Source: Lithospermum erythrorhizon
Taxonomy: Eukaryota > Streptophyta > Magnoliopsida > Boraginales > Boraginaceae
Reading direction: 5' to 3'
DNA length: 64,000 nt
NCBI GenBank assembly: GCA_019722365.1
Contig: JADFUC010000071.1
Location: 124,001 to 188,000 of the forward strand
In this document: one piece after another, positions 24,735-36,855 of the stretch
Layout: each line of letters starts with the position of its first letter
Numbering within the stretch: position 1 is the first letter of the stretch
Translations under genes and position numbers: made by a program
The notes under the pieces: generated by a model
Databases searched by the model: none
What the model was told of the DNA's origin: nothing
What the model saw: only the letters and a program-made list of their open reading frames with translations

Positions 24735-25744
24735 GTAAATATCTTCGTAGATTGTCAATGGAGATTTCTCGAGAAGCCTGCCAAGAATGGCGTCCCTAGA
24801 AATTTGTGATACGGGTAATGCTGGTACGCATCACAGAAGTCACTGGAAGATCTTGTTAGGAAAAGTCATCGGGTAGATGGAGGATCCCTGAGGAAATTGT
24901 GACATGAATTGTGTGGTGTCAAGATGATGATAGTTTTCAAGAACTCAAGCCGAGAATCGTGTACAAATTAAAGGTGAAAATCGATATGTGGTTTCTAGTT
25001 AAACGGTCGTTTGATGCGATGTGGAGTTTCTTGGATGTTAGAAATGGATACTTCCTGCAAAATTCCCTTGTCAGGGTACTAGAAGATACTCCTGGAAGTT
25101 TTGGAAACTATGAAAGCCAGCAAACGGGTTTCAGATCGAGGCCCATGCCGCCTCTTAGCCTACGTAATACAAGACTCGCTTCGCGACGCAGCTCGGGAGA
25201 TGGTATGAGTAATCGGCCGCGTTCAGTAGTCCAAGGCTGGTAAACTCTGCATGTTGCAACTGGCTGTGTTAAGTACAATCATCCAAAGCTAGCGAGCGTG
25301 ATTAAAAGTCGCCATGAGGAGGCTTCCTACCTCCAAAGGATTTTCTAACTGAAGAAAAGTGGGACGTTTCATCAAACATCAAGGCGTCAATACAAATCTG
25401 ACTGCGAGGAGTCATTCACAATTTAAAAAGCGAAAGTTAAGAAGAGATTTATCATTTACCTCAACTGCCTTGAGGTTGTTCCAGAAAGCTCCGGGATGAA
25501 GACGAGAAGATCTTTCAAGCAAAGGCAATACGCGATAATTTGAATGCAGAAAGTTCCAACCAGACAAAGTGGCTGGTCATCTCTTCGACATAGTCAAGTC
25601 AAGTATATTAAATGTTCGGGATTGGAGAAAAACAACAAGGCGTGATCAACTCTCAAAGTGAGAGTTCGGGATGACGAACTCAAAAGCATTTAGCTTGAAG
25701 ACGATGATCCCAAATTTGTCTTCGCTGTAGATGATCACAAATAC
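24735..25744 (+). other. Retroelement-derived sequence, domain unclear
   Basis: It begins with a block (ATTTGTGATACGGGT, about 24800) also found at about 2678-2693. A 110-codon plus-strand frame (24911-25243) has no recognisable domain; it may be a shuffled piece of gag or pol. I assign no function. Confidence 0.35.
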
Positions 25745-26458
25745 GGTACTTCAAATTTAGTCAAAAGCTGCAGGAGATCGGGAGCAATGTTAGCCTCGCC
25801 AAGTCCTCACCAAGTCCGACCTCCGGAGAAAAACGGAGGCAGGATTTCGGAAAGCAGCCTGGGCGCAACACAAGTCCCGACGCTGGCCCGATTTAGCTAT
25901 TTCTGAGGCGGTTTAAGACCTGCCCTTATTTCCTATTCGGCTTAGGTTTTAGACATACGGCTCGTAGCCTATATATATGAGCGCATGGTCTCTACGTGTA
26001 TGGAAACACCACCAACCCTCCGTGGTCGGAAATCAACCTCAGAGGTTAATATGAAAAGTTTCATTCTTATTCTGTAATTGGTAGCTTATTATAATTCTGG
26101 TAAAAGCCACAAAAGAAAGTGATTTGTGAGATTCAAGAGAAAGATATATAAGCAGACCAGGCTCCTCAGAAGTTTTCGTGGTGAGAAAATATCCAAATAG
26201 GTCAGAGAATGGTTCTTGGTCCTCAGAACAATCTTCATGATATTATTAAGGATTCAGCAGACTTGGATGTATCTTCATATCAGGAGAACTAGTGGCAAAA
26301 TTCTTTGTCCGATTTAATTTCCGCATTATTTTCTTTCTATTTGTAATATCTCAATTAAAGTATATCATCTGCTTATTTATTGTTGGGCGCATCCTCATGG
26401 GACATCTAGTTATTGTCAATTATGGAATCGTTTAGTAAAGCGGTAGGATTCCTAACAA
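25745..26458 (+). mobile_element. Copia-type LTR copy
   Basis: This matches 15512-16055 and 1725-2365. A TATA-like tract (GCCTATATATATGAG) is near 25967-25981, and CAATCTTCATGATATTATTA near 26230 is shared with the copy near 2150. It ends around GGATTCCTAACA (about 26447-26458), with AGTTAGCAGAA following where a decayed primer site is expected. The left limit is approximate. Confidence 0.6.
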
Positions 26459-26930
26459 GTTAGCAGAATATTGCCACTATCAAAACCTACGTAGATATTT
26501 TTGGGATTCTAATGATTTTCAGTAATATTAGAGGATATTTTTCGCCATATAACGCAGGCGACGATTTGGTATTTCCCAAAACATGAAGCATCGGTAGATG
26601 GATTTATTGGTGGAAAAGGAAAGATTCAAACAATTATTACATGGGCGTGTTACGGAAAGAATTATTTATGGAAGATCTTTTTCAAGAGTAAGGATTATTA
26701 GCTATACCATAACAGTTTCATCATATACCACACATATTGTTTATTCTACATTGTTTCAGATTCAAAAGATTTGAGAGAAAATATTTGCAGTAGTTGAACG
26801 TTAAGCCGCCTTCTAAACTTTTAACTAATGTATACTATGAGGACACTTTGTTATAACAATCCAATGCAGAGATTTATTTTGCAAATCATTGCAAGCCAAA
26901 TGAGAGTGTCAATTTGTGACAGAGTTGCGT
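26459..26930 (+). mobile_element. Copia leader repeat (unsplit copy)
   Basis: An uninterrupted version of the repeat whose halves lie at 9990-10310 and 12993-13200. It directly follows the LTR copy, so it is probably the untranslated leader and start of an element that has lost the rest. Confidence 0.55.
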
Positions 26931-27256
26931 GGAGCCAAGCACTCGCTTAATAAATCGAAACGAACAGCACGTAGAAAAAGATAAGCCCTTATTCTATAAA
27001 TTATCATTATGTAAAATTCTTCACTCCAAAGTTCTGGCTTTTCCATTGAAAGAAACAGACCAAATCTTTGCTAATTATCTCATGCTGCTTTTATTTTCTC
27101 TATTGTTTTATTTTCCAAATATTAACCTGCTGTCTAACAACGCTAGCCCAAATAAATCATTTATTAGAACATCAATAGATATTTTTCATCTTGAAGTCAA
27201 TATTAAAAATAGATAATCAAATTGAGAATTTTCTTTGTTATCTCATATAAAAAATA
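26931..27256. other. Intergenic, no gene recognised
   Basis: A 95-codon open frame (26929-27216, starting from GTG) has no known motif and a chance-like composition. It is not called as a gene. Confidence 0.4.
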
Positions 27257-27740
27257 CTCCCTCCGCATTTCTAAAATAATCTTTTCTAGATATTGGGACT
27301 GTTAAAATTTAATATCAAATATTTTTAATATAATATATTTACTCTCATTTAATCCATTTTAATTGATTTTGTCATATCGGTAAAACCTCTTCATCATTTT
27401 AATTATATTATTAAAAAAATAAAATAAATAAAACATTATGCAAGAAGTTTTAAAAAGACGAATCCAAATTATATAGTCTCTTATATTTCTTGGAATAAGG
27501 AATAATTAATAATTATTTGGTCAAAAAGCTCAATTTCAAAAAGCTCAAACATCACTAAAATGACTCAAGTGAGTATTAGTGTATATGAAAAAATATCAAA
27601 ATATAGTATTTTTACAGTATTTTAATATTAACATTATAATTTTAATTCAAATTAAAGTTGGACATTCAATTAATACATCCAAAAGTTGTTATTTAATTTA
27701 TTGAAAAACAAACTCGGCGATCTTGAAATGGAAAGAGTAT
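27257..27740. repeat. Stowaway-like MITE remnants
   Basis: TACTCCCTCCGCATTTCTAAAATAATC at 27257 is a typical Stowaway-like terminal sequence. A complementary end, TTGAAATGGAAAGAGTAT, lies at about 27724-27741 and stands back-to-back with the next element (ATACTTCCTCCATTTCAA). More than one decayed MITE is probably present between these ends. Confidence 0.5.
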
Positions 27741-27747
27741 AAAAAAT

Positions 27748-28085
27748 ACTTCCTCCATTTCAAATTAATTGCCGTTTTTGGGATTCTGTGTCAATTTTTT
27801 TTACCACAAATTACTTTTTATTCATTAACCCAAAAAATATAAAATTGATATCATTGGATTTGTTTTTGAAAATATTTTCATAATATTATTTTATTATAAT
27901 TTTCACAATATATACTCCCTCTCCATTTCAAATTAATCATCGCTTTTGGGGACAGGCGTTGGCTGGGACACCACAAATTAATTTTTTATTCACTAACCAA
28001 AAATATAAAATTGATATCATTGAATTTGTTTTAAAAATATTTTCAATATTATTTTTGTAATTTTTCATAATGTAAATAAAAAAGT
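27748..28085 (+). repeat. Two tandem MITE copies upstream of the anthranilate synthase gene
   Basis: The first copy (about 27748-27910) and second (about 27913-28085) both start with TACT.CCTC.CCATTTCAAATTAAT and continue with ACCACAAATTA.TTTTTATTCA, AAAATATAAAATTGATATCATTG and TTTTCA.AATATTATTTT. They lie in head-to-tail order and end about 120 bp before the gene's TATA box. They encode nothing. Confidence 0.75.
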
Positions 28086-28204
28086 AATTAATGACAAAAT
28101 CAGATCTCGGTGTCGGTAAGTTTTCACCACCTTAAATCGCGAAGATAAATAAGTAATAATAATTAAAAATAAGTCAAAAACGATAAAAGAATTACGAAAT
28201 GATG

Positions 28205-28214
28205 TATATAAATA
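28205..28214 (+). promoter_or_regulatory. TATA box of the anthranilate synthase gene
   Basis: TATATAAATA lies 140-150 bp upstream of the start codon, which would place transcription start near 28240 and give a leader of about 115 bases. The call rests on sequence and spacing only. Confidence 0.55.
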
Positions 28215-28353
28215 TTCATGTGAGTTCAATGCAAGCGCTCAACATTCAACTATATATCTCAATCATTTTCCCTCTATCTCTCATCTTGATATTATGAACT
28301 GTATGGGAAATTGGGAATCATTTATGTTTTCAGTTGTGAGTTAGAGTTAGTTA

Positions 28354-31300
28354 ATGCTAAGTAACATGCAAACCATAGCTCAGTCCCACTTCATCAAGCT
28401 CTCTCCGGCCAGCCACCACCGCCTCGGCCGCCGGAATGTTAGCTCCACCATTTCTGTTGCTTGTCGTCGGTTGCCTTCAATCAAATATTGCTCCACCATT
28501 TCTGGTACCTTTGACTTGTTTCTCTTTATTTCTCTCTCAATTATTCATTCTAAAACCAATTGGAATAGAAATGACTCATAGTATTATTACTTAGTTTGAA
28601 CGTAATATTTAGTAATTTTTTAATGTGAAACGTGTCATATTAACAATATCTCAATCGGAATCACAAAGTGAATGATGGAGTGTATCTGAAAATATTCTTC
28701 TCCAAATAAAGCTTAAATATTGAAAAACGTGCAGGTATGCGATCACTGAAAACAAATGTGTCTCCTGGTTTGACTCATGTTTTAAAAATATTAACGTTAT
28801 TATGTAACGCCCAATGCAAGATATTTACATTTCATTTTTCAAAACAACGATGCATGAAGGAAAGTACCGAAAGAAAATAGACTATTTCCAAGCGATCACT
28901 CACATTAGAGTTACTAAGACCATATTGTGTCAAATACGACACAGATTACTTATGTAACAAAAAAACTGCTCATAATTTTTAAAAATTCCTATTTTTATAC
29001 TAACTAGTGGTGTGATTGTAATATCATGTTGTGTCAGGTGATGGAACTAGAATTTTTATTGAGAGTTAAATGAATTGATACAAGAAAAAAAAAGGTAGCG
29101 GGCGAACTTTTGGAACGTGTATAGTAAATGTAGAAATAAATTTAGGGGGCAACTGCCAATCTTGCAGGTACAGGTGATCCGGAGTGAGAGTTACCATCAC
29201 GTTCATTTTTTTAAGTTAAGGAATTTGAAATTATTAAGGTGTTAAACCCAAAAATCACTTATCCCATCTCATATTATTAGTCTTCAAAATATTTGAGAAG
29301 TTTGACCAAAATTTGGATATTTGAGGATTACTCTCTAATCCTCAAATCTGTTTTATATTAGTATTTTCGTTTTACTTTGATCAATTTCAAAGGAATATAC
29401 AAAGTATTCTTGTTTTAACTATGCTAAGTTTAATTTTGGAGAAAAGTAATACGTAATTAGTTCCAAAAATGATAAAAATAAGATTAGAAGTAGGTTTGAC
29501 GATTTTGTTTTAGGAAACTAATGTGTGTATTTGGTTAGATTAATATTGGTTTAACGGTATAAACAAATTTAAGGAAGAAAATTGGATGATTAATAATCAT
29601 ATGACTGTTCTCCACGTTAGCTAAAGGCGAAGATAGAAAAGTTATGTTGTTGTTTTTACGTTGATTTGTTCTCATATTAAAAGGACAGTTTAGGAGATTG
29701 TTTAAATTATTTAGTGTTCCTACTTCTAAGTGAATAACAGTAGCCTTTTGTCACTTAAAAGTGTTAACAGTAGTCAGCTGATGATTTATCTTTTTTTATC
29801 TTTTTCTGGTTTCTAAATTTAATTATTTAATTGTGGATGATTCTAGTTATCATAATTTATTTGCGTTAAAAATAATTTAACAGCAGTTATGAATGAAGAG
29901 AAGTTCGTCGAGGCTTCAAAAAGAGGGAATCTAATTCCGCTTCACCAACATATTTTTTCGGATCGATTGACACCAGTGCTTGCATACCGCTGCTTAGTTG
30001 ATGAGGGTGATCGAGATATGCCAAGCTTTCTGTTCGAGTCTGTCGAGCCTGGTCTTCGAGCGTCTACTGTAGTAAGACACTATTTAATGGAGAGTATAAG
30101 CTTTGAAGTTCATGCCAGCATAGTTTCTTTTCTCCAGAGTAATGTCATTAATGTTAAAACTTAAAACACTGGTTAAATTCAATAGGGGCATTACAGTGTG
30201 GTTGGCGCTCAACCAGCTATGGAATTTATAGCTAAAGAAGATTTGGTCACGGTGTTGGATCATGTCAAAGGCTCATCTAGTAAGCAGTATGTGGAGAATC
30301 CTTTATCAATTCCGAGAATGATTTCAGAGACTTGGAAACCTCAACTCGTTGATGAACTACCAGATACTTTCTGTGGTAAGAATGTATTTTCAACTCCTCT
30401 GTATAACGAGAGCTTCACATACTAATGGAAACTAGCATGTGATATGTTAGATTATTTATCTATCAAACATCTGCAACGTATACGGTGTTAATAATAATGT
30501 TACCTGTTGTTTAGGTAGAACCGTAGAACAAAGGCGCCTGTTTCATTGTAAGTGTGATTCTGAAGATTAAATCACACTTAAAGTTGTAACAGAGTGATAT
30601 TTATGCAACATAAATGCTCCTTGATTGAGAGAGGTTGGATATGGAAGGTCGTAGCTAATTATTGTTTTTGGAAATGATGAATTCTTTATAGTACTAGCAA
30701 CAAGGAAGAGAATTTTTTTATTGCTCTCAATCTTCCTGTGATTATTTTTATGTAACTATTGTCCTTCATTGAAATGAATCGCAACTGCAAAGTCGTAAAC
30801 ATCGTTGGGCAACTCATATGCAGAACAGTTTAATGACATTTCTTGAAGTAGTAGAAATTTTATTCCCCCTCTTTGCACATTTGGGAAAGTGATATTATTA
30901 TAACCATCAAGAGAGTTTCTTATTCACCAGAATGTTGGATATCGTTTGGTGGTGAAATCATTCTATCATTAACTGTGACTAAAACCGTATTGGTCTCAGG
31001 ACAGGTTCTTACTTTTGACCACTATTCGTATCATACGAATTCTCTCACTCGATTTTCTCGTGACATTTTTTAGTGGCCAATGCTTTTTTCAAGCATTACA
31101 TGTGTTACGAAGTATTTTATCATTTGCTAGTCACTTAACTGAAACCATGCTGGTGTTTTTTGACAATATAATGAGACAATAGCTCATTCATGTCAGGTGG
31201 ATGGGTTGGTTACTATTCATATGATACAGTTCGTTATCTGGAGAGGAAGAAACTCCCTTTTTCAAGAGCGCCACTTGATGATCGCAAACTTGCTGACATT

Positions 31301-34255
31301 CAACTTGGACTCTATGATGACGTGATCGTATTTGATCACGTTCAGAAGGTATTTGAGGCTGTATTAGGAGCTCTCTCTCTGTAACTTTTTGATTATTTAT
31401 ATTACGAATTTTGATGGGCTCCAAATATGGATAATGTGTTTCCATACAGAAAGTGTGTGTAATTCACTGGGTGCAGCTGGATAAATTCTCATGCGCTAGG
31501 AAAGCGTATCTGAATGGAAGAAAGCGCTTGGATACCCTACTGTCAAAACTTCATGACAAAACGTAGTTATTGCCATATTATTTTTCTTGTCAGCAATATG
31601 GTAATTGTACATTAGACTTACATATGTAACCTCATTTCTTTGATTGATCATTTTCCAGTCCGAACCTAGCTCCAGCATATGTCAATTTCAGCACAACTGA
31701 TTTTGGACCTTCTTTGACAAACGCTAACATGACAAGGGACGATTACAAAAAAGCAGTTTCTCAGGCTAAAGAACATATTTATGCAGGGGATATTTTTCAG
31801 ATAGTTTTGAGTCAGCGATTTGAACGAAGGACATTTGCTGATCCATGGGAGATCTACAGAGCACTGAGAATCGTGAATCCGAGTCCATACATGAGTTACT
31901 TGCAAGTTTGTTCTTACCCTTTGTAGCTCCCATGTCATAAATCTCTGATCTAAGCCAGTAACTAAACTATGCCATTCGATTTATAGGCTAGGGGTTGTGT
32001 TATGGTTACAGCAAGCCCAGAGATTCTTACTCGAGTAAAGAAGGTAAGATCTTTGATAACGACACTATCTCTTTCATAATATTGACAATGATTTTCCCAC
32101 TCCATTTATTGATAACGGCACTCTATCACTTTGTAAGTTTGGATCATGTTTTACATTAAAAATTGGAGTTCCATCAACATAACGTGGCGTGTAAAAATCA
32201 TTGACCTATATCTTATGTCTTAGTCCATACCTGCTAGGCTGCTACCAAAGAGTAACCTATTTGGTAACTAGTTTCAATATTCTTGACAGAGAACAGTTGT
32301 TAATCGGCCATTGGCTGGGACCATTAGAAGAGGAAAGACGAAAGAAGAGGACGAGTTGCGAGAAACACAGCTGCTAGAAGATGAAAAGCAACGGGCGGAA
32401 CACATCATGCTTGTAGATTTAGCTCGAAATGATGTTGGAAAGGTTCCCTCACGTCTCTTATATTCTCCACCTAATTATGAATCTTGCATCTTCGTTTTCT
32501 TTTGAGATCTTGTTGATGCCAGTTGTAAATTGTTTCGTAAATAAATCATGGACTGGGTTTCCACCATACATGAACTGAATTTGGTTAAACAACATGCGAT
32601 GTAAACCTGATTATAGTGCACGTCTGAATATCATCTTCACAATACATATATCACCTTGATGAATTCTCTGTATTTTATAAGCTGTTTAGATTTGTTAATC
32701 TTCTCTTTCAAATGATGTAGGTTGTGAAACCCGGTTCCGTGAACGTGAAGAAACTTATGACTGTTGAGAGATATTCGCATGTGATGCACATAAGTTCTAC
32801 GGTGAGAATGCACCTGAATCCCTGAACATAAATTATCCTGTACTAATTTGGCATTTAGATGAAAGTTGATCCAATGACATAAATAAATACTACTTTCTCC
32901 GCCGGAAGGCACATTATTGCAGGACTAAAATAAATACTACTTACTCTGCTCTTATTTGAATGACATTTTGATCAGAGACACAATAGGTAAATCAAATAAG
33001 AATATAGGAACTCGCAGAAAGATTACTTGCATTACCATTATTAAACAATTACACTTTTAGAAAAGTGAGGCCTGTAAACAAGCCCAAACCGAGTTGTAGC
33101 CTCAACAAGATTGACTTGAAAGCTGAACTCAGTGAAATTTGAACCGAGCAGAACTTATGTTCTAAGATCAAAGGAACTCATGTGGAATGCTCGACTAGGT
33201 TTGGTATATGTAAGTTACTATTGTCAATGATTATATTTCTCAGATTGTATTATCTTGACTGTAGGTCACAGGGGAGTTGCTTGATCACCTGACTGGTTGG
33301 GATGCACTCTGCGCTGCATTGCCTGCAGGAACAGTTAGTGGAGCACCCAAGGTAGTAACTAAAAAGAACAATATCCAATATGTAGCACTTAAACCATAAG
33401 TCTTTGGTTGCTCTTATTTCAGAAGAATTTTCTAACGAATATAGTGTTATTGACGTCAGGGAAATTTCTATCCGGCTCTTAACTAGAATAACATGGGGAT
33501 GATTGGCTAGATTCCTAGAACTTGTATGTTGTCATTTTTAGAAATACTCCGGCATATTTCTACGAGTTGTTACCCAAAATTTTAAAAGCATGACTTTGAA
33601 CAATATTTTCCTAGCTGGCTGTACTTCCACAAATATAAGATTTTTGTCAAATACGGACTTATGGATTGTTTTGAGGTCTCAGTAGTAGCTATGAGAACGA
33701 TACAAGTAAAATTGGCACATATTCATACATTAGTTTTGGTGTCAAATCTCGTTCAAATTTGTCAAACTTTTTATCATGTATTGTTACAAGTACATTTATA
33801 AAGGAGCTAAGCTTGTAAACTGCATTTCCCTGTAGGTGAAAGCCATGGAATTGATTGATCGATTGGAACCAACAAGGCGCGGTCCTTATAGTGGAGGACT
33901 TGGAGGGGTGTCATTTACAGGTGACATGGACATTGCTTTGAGCCTGAGAACCATGGTGTTCCCAACTGATGCAAAGTACGATACAATGTACACATACGAG
34001 AAGGCTGGTAAGCGTCGAGAGTGGATAGCTCACCTTCAAGCTGGAGCAGGCATCGTAGCTGATAGTGTTCCAGATGATGAACAGACTGAATGCGAGAACA
34101 AGGCTGCCGGTATGTCTCGTGCCATTGACCTAGCAGAGGCAAGTTTTGTGAACAAAGATTGTATTCAAGAGGAACTCAGCAACAATCCAAAAAGACATTA
34201 TATTCAAGAGAAATTAGAAAACAATTCCAATATTATTGTGAGTAAACAGTGTTAA
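28354..34255 (+). CDS. ASA: Anthranilate synthase alpha subunit, chloroplastic
   Basis: Uses chorismate and glutamine-derived ammonia to form anthranilate, the first tryptophan-specific step, with a beta (glutaminase) partner in the plastid. Exons: 28354-28504, 29887-30071, 30186-30375, 31197-31348, 31450-31562, 31659-31905, 31987-32043, 32290-32442, 32721-32801, 33265-33351, 33836-34255; all introns are GT-AG and the frame stays open for 611 residues. An in-frame TAG just upstream makes 28354 the first possible Met; a second in-frame ATG is at 28366. Residues 1 to about 50 are Ser/Arg/His-rich, like a transit peptide. FLFESVEPG (about 98-106) and NPSPYM (about 337-342) lie in regions tied to tryptophan feedback in TrpE-type enzymes. 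[32 protein letters not shown] and [11 protein letters not shown] mark the chorismate-binding domain. Odd points: DLARND where plant enzymes I recall have DLGRND, and a C-terminal tail of about 30 residues with a duplicated 13-residue unit. Feedback sensitivity cannot be read from sequence. Confidence 0.95.
28505..29886 (+). other. Intron 1 of the anthranilate synthase gene
   Basis: At 1.38 kb it is the longest intron of the gene. It separates the transit-peptide exon from the catalytic exons. It is AT-rich, with no coding signal or clear transposon inside. Confidence 0.85.
34154..34231 (+). repeat. 39-bp coding tandem duplication at the enzyme's C-terminus
   Basis: The codons for [13 protein letters not shown] are followed by those for [13 protein letters not shown], in register at a 39-bp period (ATTCAAGAG at 34163 and 34202). 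The duplication lies after the conserved end of the catalytic domain. Confidence 0.75.
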
Positions 34256-34459
34256 GTTTTCTGTTTACATGTACTGCATATAAGACTAATAAGAGACTAG
34301 CCCCTAAAGGCTACAACAGTATTATGTCCATATATTTAATGGGGGTAAAGATCTATGAGTATGTGGCTGAGTGATTAATTAAATAACTTCTTTTAAATTG
34401 ACTATGTTATATTTTAATTAACGATAAGTGTCGTATATACTATAGTACTTTGTTTTTTA

Positions 34460-34605
34460 TTACTCCCTCTTTATTCCTATTTTAAGATTATTTATTTTTC
34501 CACAAAAGTTTCGATAAAAATTTAAATTTTATCTCATTAACATAATTTTTCCTCCATTTTTTCTTACCTAATTCCTATAAAATAAAACCTTAAAATAAAA
34601 TTTTA
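34460..34605. repeat. Stowaway-like MITE remnant
   Basis: It starts with TTACTCCCTCTTTATTCCTATTTTAAG and continues AT-rich. The opposite end is not clear. It lies about 200 bp downstream of the anthranilate synthase stop codon. Confidence 0.45.
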
Positions 34606-35689
34606 TTTAAAACGATTCTGTAAATAGTTGGGATTTTATGAAAGTATTAATTAGTTGGTTTAATTGCCTATATGTCCTTCAACTACTGTCATGTTTTCAT
34701 TTTGGTTACTGAATTAACGATTGTTTCTACTTACTTCCTCAACCATTTGGCATTAATTAGTTGGTTACAATCTTGTAGACCAGCCCCTAATAAAATATTT
34801 CTTCAGGTTTTTAGTTGTCATATTAGTCAGCTAAATTTTTGTTTCTCAAATAATATATTTTAATTTTAAATTTTCTTTGCTTCAAAGCAGCCTGTCGCTC
34901 TAGCTCAATAAATCAGATTTTACATTTTAATATTTTTACTAATTATTTTAATAGCTTCAATTAATCGACTTTCAAGCATTTTTAATGCACTTTACTGTTT
35001 TTTTTCCTTTAATCTACGCTACAACGCCTAAAACCCACAACTAAAACGGATACGCGAGTACAACATTCATTCAAATTTCATAAATAGCATCAATTCCTAA
35101 CTCAGGAGTAGCTAAACAGGAGACAATGATTTTGAGACAAAACATTAGTTCATGTTAAGCATACAACTGGTATTATGCTGTCCTTTTCAATTATTACTAG
35201 CATAACTAATTGCATTAATGTATTAATTTCTGATTTTGTTTTCAAATTTGGGAAGTAGGCATGCATAGTTTTAGCTAAAGGATGTGAAGGGCATTTAACT
35301 ATCCATGTTGGTTAATCAATTATTCTAGGAATGACTAATTTGGCAAAAAAAAGATTAGAACTTTATCGCCATTGATGTTATTATATTTTACACTGTGTAT
35401 GCAAATTTGGTAGAAATAGTATTCTTGATTTGTTGTTATTAGTTTGTTTGCCTTACCTGGATTGATCCCTATATTACGGTGATTTTTTCTAGCTAATCTC
35501 TATACTGCGATCTTTTGGTGTCCTGGCTCTACTGTTGTCTTTCGTGCCCCATTCATATATCCCCATTTTTAACAAAGAATGGCCTATACTATCGATCGCA
35601 CAAAACGACTATTTTGCCTAACACTAAACTAAAATATGTATAAATATTTTACAGAATTAAATGTAACAACACACTTTTTCTTCTTAACA

Positions 35690-35890
35690 CACCCCACCTA
35701 CCTCCTCCCCCCAAACTATAGCCTCGAACTTTACCATTTTTATTTTTACACACCTTACCATATCCCACACCTCTACCTATAAGCCTGAATTATACCATTT
35801 TTATCTTCGATACATTTTAACCTACCTCTAATTCCCCATAATTTCCTTACAATCCCCGAACTATACTATTTTTATTCGAACACCTTACTC
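35690..35890. repeat. C-rich tandem repeat, period 60-70 bp
   Basis: Three units share CACCTACCTC-like starts, then (A/G)AACT(A/T)TACCATTTTTAT and a CACCTTAC-like junction. The ATTTTTAT block recurs near 35735, 35797 and 35867. Confidence 0.6.
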
Positions 35891-36855
35891 ATTCCACCTC
35901 AGCCCACAAAGCCCCTAATCCATACCCGTTTAACTATGGATAGACCACAATGTGTCAAATATAAAAAATGACTATAGTTCTGACCATAGCCAAGCAGCAC
36001 CATGCGCTTGCATAGCAAGAGTGACATGCTAAAGCAAGAAAGTCATGCCTGCATGTTAATTATTAGAAACGCCCCCCACTTAGTTTACTTTAGTATAAAA
36101 TACCATTTCAGACAAAACCGATATGATGACTACTCAGCCAAGTAAAAATGAGCAGATAGACGTTCTAAAAGATCAGAAAACATGCGACCACTAAAAAAGA
36201 TAGCGACTAAAAAGAAATTGTACCCTTTAATTTAAAGAAAGGTTTTAAACATATTTTGTTAACAGTTCCTAAGAAGCGTTTCCAGGGTAATTATCTTCTA
36301 CAGTATTATAGATTGTTTGGAAGTGTGTGGATACAGACATGCAGTGGTATAACTAGGGAGCATCCGGAGCGTAGCCTCCTAATTTTTTGAAAAATAAAAT
36401 TTTACTATACATTATATATGTTTTCAAAAATTATATTGTTTTGCTCCTTTAAATTTTTATAGTTTTCCTCATTTTCCTTGTAAAAATTATTTAGCCACCC
36501 TACATAAAAATCATGTTCGGCCACCTGTGTGTGCATGGAAATGTTTCATGTGAAACCAATAAATTGGGATTATACACTGCCCTTGACTAGAAATATGGTG
36601 CTGTGTTGGATCTAGAGTCACAGGTTTGATTGGGTTTCCAGCAACTAAAGCAACTTGCAGAGACTTTTTCCCAAGATTGAATCTAGATTCAAAGAATAGC
36701 TAAATGATGTCTTTGTATAGTTAAAAAGGACATTTTGTACACGGTTGTGGTTATCATCTTTTTGACCAACTTATTTTCTTAAATTTCATCATAAGCACAT
36801 TACTTAATCATTTCTGAGCTCTTTGCTAGTACCAGAATTCTTTTGATCAAGAAAT

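Larger units (their letters stand above)
34256..36855. other. Intergenic region between the two genes
   Basis: About 2.6 kb. A CTCCCTC-type MITE end is at about 34462, with similar sequence running to about 34600. A C-rich repeat of roughly 60-70 bp period is at about 35690-35890. Otherwise AT-rich with no coding signal. The second gene's promoter must lie in its right part; no convincing TATA box can be tied to a start site. Confidence 0.5.

Noticed and set aside
24911..25243. 110-codon plus-strand open frame
   Set aside because: No recognisable domain; it sits among decayed retroelement sequence and starts inside it. An open frame of this length is expected by chance or as debris.
26929..27216. 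95-codon frame just upstream of the anthranilate synthase gene, considered as an upstream exon
   Set aside because: The anthranilate synthase reading frame already has an in-frame stop before its first Met and a TATA box downstream of this frame.
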